Of a stretch of 64,000 nt of DNA, positions 45,508-53,019 are shown piece by piece. The notes below the pieces were generated by a model. The model saw only the letters and a list, made by a program, of their open reading frames with translations, was not told the origin of the DNA and did no database searches. Numbering within the stretch: the stretch's first letter is position 1; every line of letters begins with the position of its first letter. Source of the stretch: Nitrospirales bacterium (lineage in GTDB: Bacteria > Nitrospirota > Nitrospiria > Nitrospirales > UBA8639); the NCBI GenBank assembly GCA_022828225.1, contig JAJEJG010000004.1, positions 39,605 through 103,604 of the forward strand, given 5' to 3'. Both the position numbers and the translations under genes were made by a program.

Positions 45508-45619
45508 CCCCTCCTTTGTAAGGAGGGGCCAGGGGAGGTAGAGTTCGCGGCTGGGATGAAAACACCCCCTGCTCTACGGACGGTTGGCTCTACCCCTCCT
45601 ATCCTCCCCTTACAAAGGG
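45508..45619. repeat. R1 element; right arm continues into the island boundary repeat
   Basis: The left arm CCCCTCCTTTGTAAGGAGGGG..GTAGAG faces a right arm CTCTACCCCTCC..CCCCTTACAAAGGG across a 44-bp spacer. The right arm is cut short and continues as GGGACTTATATATC (boundary repeat). Confidence 0.8.
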
Positions 45620-45639
45620 ACTTATATATCAAACTACAT
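45617..45639. repeat. Boundary inverted repeat, left copy
   Basis: GACTTATATATCAAACTACA with two further matching bases on its 5' side occurs here and, inverted, at 50341..50362. It is fused to an R1 arm at both sites. It encloses a 4.7-kb segment with an IS and small genes. Confidence 0.8.
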
Positions 45640-45805
45640 ATCACAGGAACGCCTTGTCTCGCCTGTGCAGCGCACACTCAAGCTGATGATGGTTTCCGCT
45701 CCCGTCACGACGGAGACCACGGAGAAAGACATGAGCAGAAAAATTGACGGAGCGGACGGGAAAGGTCTTTACTGGATTGGAAAGAGGAGGAAGCTCAGGA
45801 AGGTT

Positions 45806-45829
45806 GGGCGGGGTTTGGACACCCCGCCC
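45806..45829. other. GC-rich hairpin
   Basis: GGGCGGGG-TTTGGACA-CCCCGCCC is a perfect 8-bp stem in the gene-free stretch 45640..45950. It may be another dispersed palindrome. The ORF 45584..45910 over it begins in the repeat and does not look coding. Confidence 0.5.
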
Positions 45830-45950
45830 TTCAGAATGTATACGACGAAGTGTTGGATGTTCCGCCGTAGACCATGGTCATTGGTAGACTCCTTTCTTCT
45901 CTTTGATTAAACGTCCAACTTTTTTATCCTACCAACCACACCCGAACACG

Positions 45951-46196
45951 TCAAGAATCAACCCGCTTAATCTCAAACCCTAAGTCTGTTAAGGCTCTCC
46001 GCGCTTTCGCCGGACCAAACGGTTTCTTCGTTTTGGTCGCCAGCCGGATGACTTGTTTGGGTGGGAAATGCTTTCCATGCACGTTGATATAATAAAGTCG
46101 AATGAAGGTTGGCGTCGCCCGGCGTAACACGGCTTTCACATGCGTGTCGGTCAGGCCGTACAGCTTGGTTCCAATGCGAATGGCTGTCCGTTTCAT
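45951..46196 (-). CDS. Small basic protein, restriction-associated-like domain
   Basis: 81 residues from MKRTAIRIGTK, with AGGAGG four bases upstream. The segment IRLYYINVHGKHFPPKQVIRLATK..FGPAKARRALTDLGFEIKR follows the pattern (Y-x-I-x-V-x-G-x-x-FP-x-K-x-V ... A-R-x-x-L-x-x-LGFE) of a small domain I have seen attached to McrA/SRA-type and other restriction-related proteins. It stands alone here; the role is unknown. It is downstream of the secreted protein gene at 46208. Confidence 0.65.
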   Translation of the reverse strand: MKRTAIRIGTKLYGLTDTHVKAVLRRATPTFIRLYYINVHGKHFPPKQVIRLATKTKKPFGPAKARRALTDLGFEIKRVDS

Positions 46197-46207
46197 GGCG
46201 CCTCCTG

Positions 46208-46534
46208 TCACGGTGCGAATTCAGATGGGACAAAGAGTCTTACGGACCCATTTTCTGTATAGACTCGAATTTCCGTGGTAAAGAATCCTTTGTCCACAAT
46301 CGAATAGGATCTCCCTGTAATAAAAAAGCACAAGCCAGAGGACATCAATTCCTGACCATGTCGTCTATCCTTGTTATTAGCTGCGGTTACAAATTCATCC
46401 AGAGCAGATTCACTGATACAACCTACCGCCCCTTTTGTTTGAATGGTTTTTGTGTTGTCCGCGAGCGCAACATGGCTTCCTGTTGGAATGATGATCAGAA
46501 CACACAAAACCACGGCAAGTACGAACGTTCTCAT
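46208..46534 (-). CDS. Small secreted hypothetical protein
   Basis: 108 residues with signal peptide MRTFVLAVVLCVLIIIPTGSHVALA and AGGAGGAG before the ATG. The mature part has two Cys (VGCISESALDEFV, SGLCFFITGRSYSIVDKGF), possibly a disulfide, and a C-terminal beta hairpin. No family recognised. It is 11 bp upstream of the 81-residue protein, so one transcript is likely. Confidence 0.65.
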   Translation of the reverse strand: MRTFVLAVVLCVLIIIPTGSHVALADNTKTIQTKGAVGCISESALDEFVTAANNKDRRHGQELMSSGLCFFITGRSYSIVDKGFFTTEIRVYTENGSVRLFVPSEFAP

Positions 46535-46569
46535 AACACTCTCCTCCTACTGGGAAGGTTTGCAATTGT

Positions 46570-46591
46570 CCCGACGCAGATAAACGTCGGG
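46570..46591. other. Hairpin CCCGACG/CGTCGGG
   Basis: A perfect 7-bp stem with an 8-base loop lies just upstream of the 137-bp terminal-repeat element and 36 bp upstream of the secreted protein ATG. Role unknown. Confidence 0.45.
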
Positions 46592-46597
46592 CCGTCC

Positions 46598-46734
46598 TGT
46601 CCCAACAGGCAAGAGACTTCCTGCGTATTTACCTTTTGAAATGATCGGGAACGGATGGGCGCGACCCATCAGAGGCCCCGATCAGGCTGTTATATTTCAC
46701 AGGCAACCCGACAAGGGCCGACCTGTTGGGACAG
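46598..46734. mobile_element. 137-bp element with 12-bp terminal inverted repeats (MITE-like)
   Basis: TGTCCCAACAGG at the left is matched exactly by CCTGTTGGGACA at the right. Inside are nested inverted repeats: GATCGGG with CCCGATC, enclosing GATGGG-CGCGA-CCCATC. There is no coding capacity. I see no clear target duplication. A non-autonomous element or a structured RNA are both possible. Confidence 0.55.
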
Positions 46735-47028
46735 TGAGGAGAGGATACTGAAATTAATCAAACTTCACAAGAGAGGGCTTTGACGAGCGACCGGCAGGAT
46801 AGTATGAGGAGTGGGCAGGAATCCCTCTGCGTCGCAGACATTGGAACGTCTGATGTTCGAGAGCCGGAAATCGAATCGCCCACGCTTGCCTCACACCACT
46901 CCGTTTGTGTTATCCTCCCTCATGGTATTCAACACTGTTATGGAACACTGTCATGTTGACTTCCCTTATGGCGTGGTGTACAATTTCGACAATTTTGCGT
47001 ACCCACACCATTACACGAGGAGAATCCA

Positions 47029-47241
47029 TGCGCATCCACATCCAATCCGGCGTTCCTGTTGGTGGGCCTTAGCAGCGCCCACTTTGACACTCGAGACACA
47101 AATAAAACTCCTCAAGTGGGTGGCAGTCCAAATCAAAGGACTGTGTGGCAACATTCCGTCGGCAACGCACACAACGTGGCTGTGTCGGAATGTGTGGCGG
47201 TTGATACTCTTCTGGAAACGAAAAGCTCGCGTTCATTGTGA
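47029..47241 (+). pseudogene. Possible broken small gene
   Basis: An ATG at 47029 with a good GAGGAG reads only MRIHIQSGVPVGGP before a stop. The next frame continues open as a protein-like stretch (LSSAHFDTRDTNKTPQVGG..NAHNVAVSECVAVDTLLE) to 47241. A single frameshift would join them into about 70 residues. No family recognised. The competing ORF 46811..47263 looks non-coding. The rest of 46735..47292 shows nothing convincing. Confidence 0.3.
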
Positions 47242-47292
47242 ACTCCCTTTCTCTCCCGTCTAGGAGATTTGCGTTTATGATGGCTGTGAGCT

Positions 47293-47337
47293 GAGGCCCC
47301 GCCGGGTCCCCACGACCCGGCGGAGGCCGCCTTTTAG
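47293..47337 (+). terminator. GC-rich stem-loop, probable terminator
   Basis: CCGCCGGGTC-CCCAC-GACCCGGCGG, flanked by GGCC arms and followed by CCTTTTAG. It lies between the broken small gene and the IS. Confidence 0.55.
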
Positions 47338-47395
47338 GGTTCTTCTGTCATACGCCTTCGATTCGATTTTGTCAACGCGTGGTCCTTCTGTCGTC

Positions 47396-47436
47396 CCAAA
47401 AACAAAAGCCTACGGCAACGTCGCGCTACCGTAGGC
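47396..47436 (-). terminator. Terminator downstream of transposase
   Basis: GCCTACGG and CCGTAGGC form an 8-bp stem, followed on the minus strand by TTTTGTTTTTGGG. It lies about 90 bp past the transposase stop. Confidence 0.7.
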
Positions 47437-47527
47437 CGTTTGGTGCTTCGCACTCGGCGCCGAGCATACCAAGTTCTTGGCAAAAAATCAAGACCTCAGT
47501 GACTTTTCTCGAAGGCAGGAAGGCCCG

Positions 47528-48478
47528 TCACGCCACCCAACGGGATCTGTTTTTGGATTTGCCGGTGAGAACAGCATACGGCAAATGAACGTTGACGCAG
47601 CGACGGCACAAGGCCTCCAGGCGATCCAAGACGTGTTCGGACACACGGCCCTCGGACAAGCGGAAGGTGGCTTCGGCGAGGTAACGGGGCAGGTGTTTCC
47701 GGCTGACGTGATGGTGCGTGCCCATGAGGGAACGTTTGAACACGGCCCACACGCTTTCGATGCTATTGGTATGCACCAGCCCTCGAACGTACTCATGGGC
47801 CTGATGGTTGACGGTGCCGTGCCCATACCCTGAGGCCGCTAGGCCGGCATAGCCCGCATGTTCATCCGTGAACACGGCACTTCCTCGTTGGACGCGTCGG
47901 CGAATCTCCGGTTGGAGGGTATCCCGCCGGGTATCGGCCACCACCATAGCCCGGGTCGGCCCACCCCGTTCCCGCATCCCGAGGACGATGGTTTTATCGG
48001 CCCCGCCGACGGGGAACCGCTGGCCTTTCTTGCGATGCTTGTTCTTGGCCTTGCCCCCGATATAGGTTTCGTCCACTTCAATCGCCCCGGACAGGGGCTG
48101 GGGATCGGCTCGGCACGCTTCCTTCAACCGATGGACGAGATGCCACGTGGCCTTTTGGGTGAGACCGAGTTCCTTCGACAGTTGCAGGGACGAGACGCCT
48201 TTGCGGGCGACCACGACTTTGTACATCGCGTGCAGCCACACACGGACGGGGAGCGGGCTGGCTTGCAAGACGGTGCCGAACTTGGCGGAGAACTGTTTCC
48301 GGCAGACCCGGCACCGATAGAAGAACGGATGGCCCGACTTCGGGACCACGTCGGCGCTCTGGCAGACCGGACACGTGGGGCCAGTCGGCCATCGGATGGA
48401 TTCAAAGAACTCGACGGCGGCCGCTTCCGTCGCAAACAGGGCAAACAAGTCCCGTTCACTGATCGTGACTGAACACAT
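47528..48478 (-). CDS. IS1595-type transposase (ISXO2-like DDE)
   Basis: 316 residues. The N-terminal zinc ribbon is WPTGPTCPVCQSADVV..FYRCRVCRKQF (two C-x2-C). The ISXO2-like DDE domain carries GAIEVDETYIGGK, VFTDEHAGYAGL and the HTNSIESVWAVFKRSLMGTHHHVSRKHL end. All parts look intact and no frameshift is seen, so it may be active. It lies inside the 45.6-50.4 kb segment bounded by inverted repeats. A short inverted repeat ATAGGG..CCCTAT lies at 48494..48516, but I could not match terminal repeats between the two sides. Confidence 0.92.
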   Translation of the reverse strand: MCSVTISERDLFALFATEAAAVEFFESIRWPTGPTCPVCQSADVVPKSGHPFFYRCRVCRKQFSAKFGTVLQASPLPVRVWLHAMYKVVVARKGVSSLQLSKELGLTQKATWHLVHRLKEACRADPQPLSGAIEVDETYIGGKAKNKHRKKGQRFPVGGADKTIVLGMRERGGPTRAMVVADTRRDTLQPEIRRRVQRGSAVFTDEHAGYAGLAASGYGHGTVNHQAHEYVRGLVHTNSIESVWAVFKRSLMGTHHHVSRKHLPRYLAEATFRLSEGRVSEHVLDRLEALCRRCVNVHLPYAVLTGKSKNRSRWVA

Positions 48479-48735
48479 CGCGCACCTCCAGATGATAGGG
48501 TTGATAAACCCCTATTGTATGGAGGTCGTCACCCCCAGACAAGCAGGATGATAAGCCGTGGGGAGGGAGGATTCAGAGGCGGGTTTTGATCCTGCGACGC
48601 TTGTGTTCCCCTTTTGGTCCCATATACTCTGTAAGAAGAAAGGAAGCACACGGACTTCTGCCGATTGACGGGGAACCAAGCCCATGCCACAATGCTGGCT
48701 TGCTGGCTTATTCATTCTTCCAGAAAGGATTCACC

Positions 48736-48789
48736 ATGACTACAACGTCTCGTGTCACCTTTAACTTTTACGCTGAGGGTGCACTATGA
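48736..48789 (+). CDS. 17-residue leader ORF of micro-operon
   Basis: MTTTSRVTFNFYAEGAL has AAAGGA seven bases upstream, and its stop overlaps the next ATG (ATGA). Its size and coupling suggest a translational leader for the four overlapping genes that follow. Not separately in the ORF track. No family. Confidence 0.5.
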   Translation: MTTTSRVTFNFYAEGAL

Positions 48790-49094
48790 GCGATCAAGTC
48801 CCACCATCTGACCCAAAGTTTACTGAACAAACAGTCCCTCTCAATGCCCCGATTCCACAAATCTATATGAATGGGTTCGAGGTAAGTCTTTCGTTATCCG
48901 ATTTCAGCATCACGCTGATGGCCCATGATCGCCAACTGGCGTATTTACTCATGTCCTTCAGTACGGCAAAAACCTTGTCCGAAAGTCTCACGCAAGCCGT
49001 CCAAACGCTTGAGAAAACAACCAGTCGGGAGATTATGACCATGAATGATGTCAGACAGGCGATAGACTCGAAGCGCGAAAGCCCAGCCTCATGA
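48786..49094 (+). CDS. Small conserved-looking protein (DUF3467-like?), micro-operon gene 1
   Basis: 102 residues. The core IPQIYMNGFEVSLSLSDFSITLMAHDRQLAYLLMSFSTAKTLSESLTQAV reads as a beta-rich domain followed by a helix, resembling small DUF3467-type proteins that I cannot place firmly. It starts within the leader stop and its own stop overlaps the next ATG, so translation is chained. No signal peptide. The role in the operon is unknown. Confidence 0.65.
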   Translation: MSDQVPPSDPKFTEQTVPLNAPIPQIYMNGFEVSLSLSDFSITLMAHDRQLAYLLMSFSTAKTLSESLTQAVQTLEKTTSREIMTMNDVRQAIDSKRESPAS

Positions 49095-49534
49095 ATACTT
49101 CAACTTACAAAGGTTGGCCTGTAGGGGTAGAGGTGGGATTGAATTGCTTAACGCGAGCCCCGGCGCTCAGCTTCCTAAACATTCCACGTCGGGTAAGTCA
49201 CGGAGTGCAGGATTATATTTTGCGAATTCACGAATCGAAAAGGTACCGTCTGGTGGCGAGGCCTTCGTTTATTACGGCCTTGCCGGAGGCCCCCTATTCG
49301 CTTCGAGTGCCGATCCCTATTCTCTTGGAAGCCTTAGAATCAGGAGGATGGATTGCCACGTTCGATGAAGCGAATATCGCTATGATTGGCGAAACGCCAG
49401 AGGAAGCCAAAGAGTTGCTCTCTTACAATATCGTCGATGCCATTGAATTATTTTATTCACATGAAGAAGCGTTGGTACCTGATCTCAGACAGACCTTAGA
49501 GATCCTTCTTCGCTATATCGAGCCGTCAACATGA
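49091..49534 (+). CDS. HicB-like antitoxin candidate, micro-operon gene 2
   Basis: 147 residues, starting by ATGA overlap. The C-terminal two thirds (VPIPILLEALESGGWIATFDEANIAMIGETPEEAKELLSYNIVDAIELFYSHEE) has the strand-strand-helix pattern of the partial RNase-H fold of HicB-type antitoxins, including the G-x-T-x-E-E-A stretch. It immediately precedes a HicA-like gene, the position expected of a partner. No separate DNA-binding domain is evident. The assignment rests on pattern and context. Confidence 0.6.
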   Translation: MNTSTYKGWPVGVEVGLNCLTRAPALSFLNIPRRVSHGVQDYILRIHESKRYRLVARPSFITALPEAPYSLRVPIPILLEALESGGWIATFDEANIAMIGETPEEAKELLSYNIVDAIELFYSHEEALVPDLRQTLEILLRYIEPST

Positions 49535-49839
49535 AAATTTTCACGCAAGCTGATGCTCGTAAAATTGCCAAAAAACTCGGGGCCACCATTGAAAAAGGGA
49601 GTAGACACGACAAGGTCAAGGTCAAATATCAAGGTCGCGTGGTTGGGTTTTATGGGATCAGGCGATCGAGTCGAGAGATTGATCACGCACACATTACTAA
49701 ACAGCTTCATATCTCAAGGGCGGCAGCACGTGGGCTGGCTGACTGCCCGGTGAGTAAAGCCGAATACTTTGACATGATGCGAGCGATAGGAAAGATCCCG
49801 AGAGGAGAGGAGGACAGCCCATGCCTGCCACACTCGTGA
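49531..49839 (+). CDS. HicA-like toxin candidate, micro-operon gene 3
   Basis: 102 residues. ADARKIAKKLGATIEKGSRHDKVKVKYQGRVVGFYGIRRSSRE followed by HITKQLHISRAAARGLADCPVS matches a HicA-related dsRBD-like family common in mobile regions. The Lys-Gly-Ser-x-His segment holds the likely catalytic His of the mRNA interferase fold. ATGA overlap with the gene before; its 3' end overlaps the next gene by 19 bp. Confidence 0.7.
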   Translation: MKIFTQADARKIAKKLGATIEKGSRHDKVKVKYQGRVVGFYGIRRSSREIDHAHITKQLHISRAAARGLADCPVSKAEYFDMMRAIGKIPRGEEDSPCLPHS

Positions 49840-50093
49840 CCTATGACTTACACAAAGAAAAATCTGATTCCGACCGGGCCGCGATTCGACAAGCCATAAA
49901 AACCATCGGGAGTTGGGCTCGACTATCCGAATCATCGTATGCTGTCAGTACCTTTTTGTCGCCAGGCGAAATTCATGGCAAGCTAAGGCCCTATCTTGAC
50001 GACAATGACCATATTTATATTATCAGGCTCACTCAGCCGCATAGCGGGTTTGGGCCCACAGACGTTAACGAATGGCTTCGGTATAACTTATAG
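49821..50093 (+). CDS. Stand-alone Cas2/SinR-like ferredoxin-fold protein, micro-operon gene 4
   Basis: 90 residues. MPATLVTYDLHKEKSDSDRAAIRQAIKTIGSWARLSESSYAVSTFLSPGEIHGKLRPYLDDNDHIYIIRL has the start (TYDL, the Asp position of Cas2/VapD), helix and strand order of the SinR/Cas2-like family. No Cas1, repeats or other cas genes are near, so it is not a CRISPR adaptation gene. Relatives include VapD-type RNases. The 19-bp overlap with the HicA-like gene makes a coupled unit. Confidence 0.75.
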   Translation: MPATLVTYDLHKEKSDSDRAAIRQAIKTIGSWARLSESSYAVSTFLSPGEIHGKLRPYLDDNDHIYIIRLTQPHSGFGPTDVNEWLRYNL

Positions 50094-50340
50094 CTCACCG
50101 CCACACCTACAAAGACCAACCTCGTTACGTCACACGACCTGGTCCTGTGCCATCCTTTTGGGCTTCCTCCTCTTTCCAATCCAATTAAAGACCCTTTCCT
50201 CCTAACGGCCAACAGGGTCAAGAGTCGTGTTCGGCCACCCCTGGATTCAACCGAAAACCAACCCTGAGAAGGACGAGCGGACCAGAGGACGGGAAAAACA
50301 CACAACGGGGCAGAAATCGGGACGGCCCAGTGACCTGATG

Positions 50341-50377
50341 TGTAGTTTGATATATAAGTCCCCTTACAAAGGGGAGG
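50341..50377. repeat. Boundary inverted repeat, right copy, with R1 palindrome
   Basis: TGTAGTTTGATATATAAGTC runs into CCCCTTACAAAGGGGAGG (50360..50377). It is the inverted partner of 45617..45639. The stretch 50094..50340 has no evident gene. Confidence 0.8.
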
Positions 50378-50506
50378 ACACCTGCCTTCAACGCTGAAGA
50401 CCCGTGACCTTATACGCCTTCTTTCCACGTTTCTTGCCGCTATGGTACATTAAAAAGAGAAGACTCGCGCAAAAATCTTCACCCTGCATGGAGCAGGCTT
50501 TCTTTC

Positions 50507-52234
50507 ATGAATAAACGTTCTGTCACAGCATCTTTCGAGTGCTCCCTCGCAGTCATGTTCTGCGTCATGCTTTTCTCGGCCGCAACAACCCAGGCGTTGG
50601 CCGGCGAGCCACGAGCCGAAGCGATTGACGAGATCGCCGAACTTGCGGAAGCCGAGTGGCTGGACGGCAACCCCAGCCAGGCATTGCACATTCTCAACCC
50701 TGGGCTGCAAGACCATCCGACGACCGTCAAGTTGCAAAAATTGCGTGCGGATATTCTATCCACGGCGTCCCGTCGTCACCAGGAAGCCATTGAAGCCTAT
50801 GACGTGATTCTCGACGCGCACCCGGATTCCTTGGAAGTCCGCTGGGCCAAATGGAGCGTATTGCTCCGGGCGGGCCAACAGGATCAGGCCATAGCCGAAT
50901 TTCAACGGCTCGCGCAACTGGATGCGAACAATCCCATTGTCGCGCTCAGGCTGGCCCAGGAACTCCGCAAAGTCGATCGCCTGGAGGAATCCCTGGAGTG
51001 GTATGAAAAAGCCGTGGACATGATTCCGGACATGGTGGGGTGGCGGTTGGCGCTCGCCCGGGCCAAGCTGGACGTCCTGGATGGCCGCGGGGCGCGAGAC
51101 GAAGTCGAACACGTACTGCGAACCGTCGAACCCGGCTCTCCCGAAGAAGCGGCCGCCCACAGCTTACGGTCCGTGATCTACGGGGCCACCAAAGAGCGGG
51201 GCCGGCGCTTCGAACCGATCCTGAGCCCCGGCGGGACCGCAGCGGAACGCAAAGCCTGGTCCGCCATGCGCGCGGACGCATGGCGGCTCTTCGACGCGGG
51301 GCGCTATGCGGAAGTCGAGCCGATCTATCGCAAGCTTCTGGCCCTCAAACCCGACGATTACGCCGCGACGCATGAACTCGGGATGACCTTATTGGGGTTG
51401 GAACGGTGCGATGAAGCGATCAAAATCTTTGAAAGCATGTCCGGGATGAACCCGTCCGACGAAGTCTACGCGGACGCGTTTTTCCGGATCGGCCGCTGCC
51501 TGATGAAGATGGAAAAATGGACGGAAGCCCTCGCCTATTTTGAAATCCTGTATGACGCCGCCCTCGAATTCGATGAACAAACCAAGGAGGTCCCGCCCAA
51601 GGCCGACCTCCGGGTGCTGAACACGGAAACCATCGCCATGTGGCTCAAACGGGTGAAGAAACACATTCCCGCGGATGCGATGCCGAAACAGAATCCGTTG
51701 CTTCCCGCAGTCGATCCCAACGCCCCGGTCCCGATGACCGAAGAAGAGCTGTATCACAAAATAGCAACGGACCGGCTGAACCCCGCACAACAGATCTATA
51801 CGCGGGCGTCCCTGATGGGGCGGGATTCCGATTTCAGCATGTTTCGTTACGTTATTCCGGCCAATCGCGTCATGCGTGACGATCGCCCCACCGGCACCCA
51901 TGAGTTTATCCCGATTGAGCCGCACGATACGTTTCCGAACACGCAGGATGAAATTTATCTGATGTTCGGACTCGTGACCGCCTCCTATGACGAGATGCCG
52001 CTCAGCGTCGAATGTTTTCTCGAGACGCCAAAATCGAACGCGAACCAGATACCGTTGGCCCGGGACCAGGTCATCATGAACATGGGCGACCAGACCGGAT
52101 ACTTCATCATCACCCGGCCTGAATCAGGATGGACACCCGGACTCCACCGGTGCGGGTTATACGTCGGCAGTGAACTCTCGGCCTACACGCATTCGGACGA
52201 AATCCGGTTCCGCGTCATTCCCGAAACTTCGTGA
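50507..52234 (+). CDS. Exported TPR protein
   Basis: 575 residues. The N-terminal signal segment (CSLAVMFCVMLFSAATTQALAG) is followed by about six to eight tetratricopeptide-like repeats up to about residue 370 (e.g. ALHILNPGLQDHPTTVKLQKLRADIL, AEFQRLAQLDANNPIVALRLAQELR). A C-terminal beta-rich domain follows (HEFIPIEPHDTFPNTQDEIYLMFGLVTASYDEMPLSVECFLETPK..GYFIITRPESGWTPGLHRCGLYVG), resembling domains that bind or process cell-surface partners. Its stop overlaps the track start of the MlaC-like gene, so it may lead an envelope-lipid operon. Specific role unknown. Confidence 0.8.
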   Translation: MNKRSVTASFECSLAVMFCVMLFSAATTQALAGEPRAEAIDEIAELAEAEWLDGNPSQALHILNPGLQDHPTTVKLQKLRADILSTASRRHQEAIEAYDVILDAHPDSLEVRWAKWSVLLRAGQQDQAIAEFQRLAQLDANNPIVALRLAQELRKVDRLEESLEWYEKAVDMIPDMVGWRLALARAKLDVLDGRGARDEVEHVLRTVEPGSPEEAAAHSLRSVIYGATKERGRRFEPILSPGGTAAERKAWSAMRADAWRLFDAGRYAEVEPIYRKLLALKPDDYAATHELGMTLLGLERCDEAIKIFESMSGMNPSDEVYADAFFRIGRCLMKMEKWTEALAYFEILYDAALEFDEQTKEVPPKADLRVLNTETIAMWLKRVKKHIPADAMPKQNPLLPAVDPNAPVPMTEEELYHKIATDRLNPAQQIYTRASLMGRDSDFSMFRYVIPANRVMRDDRPTGTHEFIPIEPHDTFPNTQDEIYLMFGLVTASYDEMPLSVECFLETPKSNANQIPLARDQVIMNMGDQTGYFIITRPESGWTPGLHRCGLYVGSELSAYTHSDEIRFRVIPETS

Positions 52235-52365
52235 CCGAACAGCCACGTTTGTGTTCACGTCCGGACTCGCCTTCTTTCGCTTGCCGGGGCAAAACGCAAT
52301 CTGGTACTTCTTCGTTCGGCCTTGATCCGGTCAAGCTTGTTCAGCCGGCGCCACAACCATGCCCC

Positions 52366-52983
52366 ATGATTGACATGTCGAGAAAGTCCCTGATGAGTGT
52401 CGTAATGTTCCTGATCGTGTGGGGATACGGCGTCAACGCGTTCGCCGGCGAAGCGACCCACGTCGTCACCGAACTTCAAGGATCAATCATAACCATGATG
52501 AAAAAAGGACGCGATCTCGGCTACACGGGTCGCTATCAAAGCATTTCCCCTACTGTGAAGCAAACACACGACCTCGACACCATCGCGAGGCTGGTCGCCG
52601 GAAGACATTGGAAAGCACTTGATGCGAGCCAACGTTCCGCCTTTGTCGAGGCGTTCAAAGACCTGAGCATTTCCATGTACGCGGGTCGATTCAAGGACTA
52701 CGGCGGAGAGCGGTTCACCATTCTTTCAGAACAACCCTTGAAAAGAGGGAACCGCAAACTGGTCACGAGCCAATTGGTAAAATCCGACGGCGAGAAAGTC
52801 ACCTTCAGCTACGTCTTGCATCAGATTCACGACCAATGGAAAATCATCAGTGTCAGCGTCAACGGCGTCAGCGACCTGGCCTTGAAACGCGCCGAATACG
52901 GGGGCATTCTGCGAAAAGACGGGTTCCCGACTCTCATCGAACGCCTGAAAACCCAAATCCAAAAGAACGCACATGGACCCTAA
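52366..52983 (+). CDS. MlaC/Ttg2D-family periplasmic phospholipid-binding protein
   Basis: About 205 residues from MIDMSRKSL (MSRKSL at 52375 is an alternative). The track start 52231 lacks a signal peptide near its N-terminus. After the signal peptide ending NAFAGE, the MlaC fold is visible: HDLDTIARLVAGRHWKALDASQRSAFVEAFKDLSISMYAGRFKDYGGERF and HDQWKIISVSVNGVSDLALKRAEYGGIL. MlaC shuttles phospholipids between membranes; the HpnM relatives do this with hopanoids. It precedes an MlaA gene by 36 bp, and an HpnN-like exporter lies nearby, supporting a lipid transport set. The inner-membrane MlaFEDB complex is not in the window. Confidence 0.9.
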   Translation: MIDMSRKSLMSVVMFLIVWGYGVNAFAGEATHVVTELQGSIITMMKKGRDLGYTGRYQSISPTVKQTHDLDTIARLVAGRHWKALDASQRSAFVEAFKDLSISMYAGRFKDYGGERFTILSEQPLKRGNRKLVTSQLVKSDGEKVTFSYVLHQIHDQWKIISVSVNGVSDLALKRAEYGGILRKDGFPTLIERLKTQIQKNAHGP

Positions 52984-53019
52984 CCGACTGCCTCCAGGTC
53001 CTGAATCTCCGGCGGCCCG

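Larger units (their letters stand above)
47396..48520. mobile_element. IS1595-family insertion sequence (ends approximate)
   Basis: Defined by the intact transposase and its terminator. The outer ends are estimates, because I could not find matched terminal inverted repeats or a target duplication by eye. Confidence 0.6.

Noticed and set aside
46598-46734. Integron attC site
   Set aside because: The ends TCCCAAC and GTTGGGA resemble core sites, but the outermost bases do not fit RYYYAAC/GTTRRRY, and there are no paired inner boxes. No integron integrase is near.
46811-47263. ORF of 150 codons in the region before the IS
   Set aside because: Composition is unlike a protein (Trp/Cys/His rich), and it crosses a better-supported short start with a Shine-Dalgarno in another frame.
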